This document shows, piece by piece, positions 3,649-6,149 of a stretch of 6,149 nucleotides of DNA. The DNA comes from Parcubacteria group bacterium CG10_big_fil_rev_8_21_14_0_10_35_15 (GTDB lineage: Bacteria; Patescibacteriota; Minisyncoccia; Minisyncoccales; GWA2-46-15). Positions within the stretch are counted from its first letter, which is position 1. Each line of letters opens with the position of its first letter. Below the pieces are notes generated by a model that was given only the letters and a program-made list of their open reading frames with translations, was not told where the DNA came from and made no database searches. The stretch lies in assembly GCA_002772575.1 (NCBI GenBank), contig PFDL01000049.1, positions 695 to 6,843 of the forward strand. Direction: 5' to 3'. Position numbers and translations under genes: made by a program.

Positions 3649-4728
3649 ATGGACTCTAATTATCAACAAATAGAGCAGGATTATCAGAAATTAATCGAAG
3701 AACTTAGCGATCCAGACGTGGTTTCAGACCTTGAGCGTTTTGATTATCTTTCAAAAAGAAAATCTCAATTGGAATTGATAATGAAAAACAAAACAGTTGT
3801 TGAGGAAATTGAAAGGCAAATTAATGAAAACGAATCAATTATATCTGCGAAAGAAGATAATGAATTGCTTTCTCTAGTATCTGAAGAGCAGAATCTATTA
3901 AGGGAGAGAAAAAGGAAATTAAGAACAGGGTTGGAAGATTTGTTTAAAAAATTAGATGAATTTAAAAAGAGTTCTTCTAAAAAAACAGCGGCCATTATTG
4001 AAATTAGGGCTGGAGTTGGGGGCGAAGAGGCTGCTTTATTTGCCGAAAATTTATTTCAAATGTATTCTGGGTTTGCTAGATCTCAAGATTGGCAGACAAC
4101 TGTTTTAGATTCCTCTACGACTGGAATAGGCGGTATAAAAGAAATTATTTTTGAGTTGAAACCTTCTTTTAAGAGAAGAGACAATAGCGATGTTTTTAAT
4201 TTAATAAGACACGAAGCCGGAGTTCATCGGGTTCAAAGGATTCCTGACACAGAAAAATCAGGCAGAGTTCATACTTCAACCGCCACAATAGCTGTTTTAA
4301 TGAAGCCCAAAGAAATTGAAGACCTTAAAATAAAACAAAGCGATATTAAGGTAGATTTTTTTAATGCATCTGGTCCAGGCGGTCAAAATGTTAATAAAAG
4401 GAAAACAGCAGTCAGGGTTACTCATATTCCTTCTGGAATTATTATTGTTTCCAGGACAGAAAGAAATCAACTTCAGAATAAAGAAAGCGCTTTAGCTATT
4501 TTAGCGGCTAAGATTTTAGAGCAACAGAAAACGAGCGAGGAAACCAGTGTTTCTGGTTCTAGAAATGCTCAAATTGGCCAAGCTAAGAGATCAGAGAAAA
4601 TCAGAACCTATAATTTTCCCCAAGACAGGGTTACCGATCATCGTATTAAAAAAAGCTGGCATCATTTAGAAGAAATTTTAAAAGGAAAATTAGATCCTAT
4701 TATTAATGAATTGCAAAAGGGTCTTTAG
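3649..4728 (+). CDS. prfA: Peptide chain release factor 1 (RF1)
   Basis: RF1 reads UAA and UAG in the ribosomal A site and triggers peptidyl-tRNA hydrolysis. The 359-residue protein matches the family length. Domain 1 is an N-terminal coiled region (about 1-105). The codon-recognition PxT tripeptide is PDT (199-201, within HRVQRIPDTEKSGRVHTST), typical of RF1 and unlike the SPF of RF2. The catalytic GGQ is at 244-246 (ASGPGGQNVNKRKTAVRVTH), and the C-terminal RTYNFPQDRVTDHRI (319-333) is intact. ATG at 3649 is chosen over an upstream in-frame TTG at 3634, because it gives a standard N-terminus and leaves a 15-nt gap after rpmE. There is no clear Shine-Dalgarno. It ends in UAG, its own substrate codon, and overlaps the convergent transglycosylase gene by 4 nt. 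Confidence 0.97.
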   Translation: MDSNYQQIEQDYQKLIEELSDPDVVSDLERFDYLSKRKSQLELIMKNKTVVEEIERQINENESIISAKEDNELLSLVSEEQNLLRERKRKLRTGLEDLFKKLDEFKKSSSKKTAAIIEIRAGVGGEEAALFAENLFQMYSGFARSQDWQTTVLDSSTTGIGGIKEIIFELKPSFKRRDNSDVFNLIRHEAGVHRVQRIPDTEKSGRVHTSTATIAVLMKPKEIEDLKIKQSDIKVDFFNASGPGGQNVNKRKTAVRVTHIPSGIIIVSRTERNQLQNKESALAILAAKILEQQKTSEETSVSGSRNAQIGQAKRSEKIRTYNFPQDRVTDHRIKKSWHHLEEILKGKLDPIINELQKGL

Positions 4729-6059
4729 TTGTTGATTGTTTTAATATCTTCTTCTAAGTTCCTAGCTATATTGATCGCTGAATCCCCATAAAAGCGGTAT
4801 TTAGTATTAGTGCTTCCGGAAAAATAGATCATAGCTGCCCGCCATTCGTCGCTTTCTTTTTGAGACGCAGCCCCATAATCTTTAACATATAAAGCAGTTG
4901 CTAAGAAAGCATCATAAATGTTCCAGGGATCAGCCGGTTTTTTTCCTGTTATTGCTTCAATTTTTGATTTATACATCATCCATGTTGATGGAATAAATTG
5001 AGCTGGTCCCATTGCGCCGCCATAACCCATTCTTTTGCCATTAATATACATAGGACAAGAAACAGGGGTAGTATTTGGATTTTTGCCCAGTTCTTGTGTA
5101 ATTTGAAGAAATGGTTGCCAGTCCCGGCTTTTTTTCATAATTTCTTTATAACCGATATCTGGATATTTACAGGTTGGGCAATTACATTGACCGACATTTT
5201 TTCCAAGATTTGATTCTTGAGTAATTATTGCCAAAATAAAAGCTGGTCTTATGCCAGTGCTTTTAGAGACTAATTTAGCAATTTCATATGCCTGAATGAA
5301 AGTTGGGGCTTGGGGAATGCCAATTATTTCAAAAATTCTGGATCTTATTTGGGCAGCCTTTGCTTTTGTTTCTTCAAGATATTTTTGATAAAGAGTTTCT
5401 TTACCGCTAGTTTCTTTTAAGATAATCTCTCGTTGTTTTTTACTGCTTTCATTATCTTTTTTCTGCAAGACTTGAATACCGATAACTTTGCGTAAATCTT
5501 CTTTTTCTATATCTAAATTCCCTTTTTCTTTTTCAAGAGAAATTTTAAGAGATTCTATATTTGTGAGAGAGCCGCTTATTTTAGAATTTAAAGTTTCAAG
5601 ATTAGTCAGGTGAGTGAAGAAATCAGACATTTGTTCGCTTCCGAGTAGAATTTCAATATCCCCCTTTTTGCTTTCTTTATTTAAAATTCTTAGTGATTCT
5701 TTTAGGGCAAATCTGGTTTCAGATATTTTATCTGAAGTAACATTGATTTCTTTTTCAGTTCCTTGAATTTGAATGCCAATATCTTTAATCATCAAGTTTC
5801 CTTGACCGATTTGAAGATTCAACTTTTTGATTTTATTTTGTAAAAAACTTATTTGATTCTGAAGAGTTTTCTTTTCCTGAAGAACTCCTCCCATATCTTT
5901 TTCATATTTAGCAATTTGATCTTCAAGAGTTTTTAATTCTGTTTCAAGGGTTTTTCTTTCTTCTTCGGGAGTTTGGGCTGAAACGAATACAAAAGAAAAA
6001 ACCAAAATCGCCATTGCTATTAAAATGAAAATGGAGGTTTTTGGAGAGCGTAGAGACAT
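4725..6059 (-). CDS. Secreted coiled-coil lytic murein transglycosylase
   Basis: This is a predicted exported peptidoglycan-cleaving enzyme of 444 residues. Residues 1-28 look like a signal peptide (KTS, hydrophobic 9-27, then FVSA before Q29); it could instead be a membrane anchor. Residues about 30-245 are long charged heptad-like helices, a coiled coil as in PcsB, CwlO and EnvC. Residues about 250-440 are an SLT/MltB-like lytic transglycosylase domain with likely catalytic Glu282 (ILAIITQESNLGKN), GGAMGPAQFIPSTW (347-360), DPWNIYDAFLATALYVKDYG (377-396) and AAMIYFSG (408-415). Family enzymes cut the MurNAc-GlcNAc bond, forming 1,6-anhydroMurNAc. A cysteine group (C292, C294, C297, plus C335) between Glu282 and GAMG may form disulfides or bind metal. 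The start is ATG without Shine-Dalgarno, 30 nt after the upstream CDS stop. The TAA overlaps the prfA stop. Confidence 0.9.
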   Translation of the reverse strand: MSLRSPKTSIFILIAMAILVFSFVFVSAQTPEEERKTLETELKTLEDQIAKYEKDMGGVLQEKKTLQNQISFLQNKIKKLNLQIGQGNLMIKDIGIQIQGTEKEINVTSDKISETRFALKESLRILNKESKKGDIEILLGSEQMSDFFTHLTNLETLNSKISGSLTNIESLKISLEKEKGNLDIEKEDLRKVIGIQVLQKKDNESSKKQREIILKETSGKETLYQKYLEETKAKAAQIRSRIFEIIGIPQAPTFIQAYEIAKLVSKSTGIRPAFILAIITQESNLGKNVGQCNCPTCKYPDIGYKEIMKKSRDWQPFLQITQELGKNPNTTPVSCPMYINGKRMGYGGAMGPAQFIPSTWMMYKSKIEAITGKKPADPWNIYDAFLATALYVKDYGAASQKESDEWRAAMIYFSGSTNTKYRFYGDSAINIARNLEEDIKTINN

Positions 6060-6089
6060 AATTAATTTTAGAAAACTAGAAATTAAAAT

Positions 6090-6149
6090 CTAAGATTCTT
6101 TTTTGTGTTTTTCTGGAGTATCTACTGATGAGATAGATTCTTCTTTTTC
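6090..6149 (-). CDS. C-terminal end of an unidentified protein (partial)
   Basis: The minus strand is open from the window edge for 19 codons to a TAG at 6090-6092. The peptide is EKEESISSVDTPEKHKKES, a charged, low-complexity tail like many CPR protein C-termini. The 30-nt gap to the transglycosylase start and the shared strand suggest one operon. The tail is too short and unspecific to identify the protein, and an open stretch this short could be chance. Confidence 0.5.
   Translation of the reverse strand, partial: EKEESISSVDTPEKHKKES

Noticed and set aside
1..6149. CRISPR array, insertion sequence or prophage genes
   Set aside because: No regularly spaced direct repeats and no transposase, integrase or phage-type coding regions are present.

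Overview
The window looks like chromosomal DNA of a Candidatus Patescibacteria (CPR, Parcubacteria-type) bacterium. The reasons are the strongly A+T-rich genes, a 16S rRNA 5' end that diverges from the universal 27F primer site, a short EF-Ts of the Parcubacteria kind, a linked rpmE-prfA pair, a coiled-coil lytic transglycosylase, a TTG start for rpsB, and almost no Shine-Dalgarno sequences. The lineage call rests on recognising these features; no search was run.

Layout. Positions 1-554 are the 5' third of a 16S rRNA gene on the minus strand. Its helix 10 carries a 96-nt extension (245-340) with 17-bp arms. Upstream lie an rRNA leader with its own long inverted repeat (637-738), an rRNA promoter (807-834), a rho-independent terminator (843-892) and tRNA-Thr(UGU) (977-1049). 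Positions 1082-1236 are a G+C-richer block of consecutive hairpins bracketed by a 13-nt direct repeat. Continuing upstream on the minus strand come a small membrane protein, tsf (EF-Ts) and rpsB (S2). The 160-nt rpsB-tsf spacer is almost filled by one folded element with 19-nt closing arms, an inner hairpin and an 8-bp pseudoknot. Positions 3101-3423 separate divergent operons and hold two candidate promoters around another long inverted repeat, plus a 27-codon membrane-peptide ORF. Plus-strand rpmE (L31) and prfA (RF1) follow. prfA converges on, and overlaps by 4 nt, a minus-strand lytic transglycosylase gene, upstream of which is the 3' end of another CDS at the window edge.

How it fits together. 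Apart from the cell-wall enzyme and the unknowns, this is a translation cluster: S2, EF-Ts, tRNA-Thr and 16S rRNA on one strand, L31 and RF1 on the other. The minus-strand genes from rpsB to tRNA-Thr may form one transcription unit ended by the terminator at 843-892, with the rRNA operon restarting from its own promoter a few bases later.

The protein genes are mostly ordinary. The unusual content is RNA-level: four long inverted repeats with A+T-rich loops (in 16S, in the 16S leader, between rpsB and tsf, and between the divergent operons), and the hairpin cluster beside tRNA-Thr. The rpsB-tsf element is the best candidate for an undescribed regulatory RNA.
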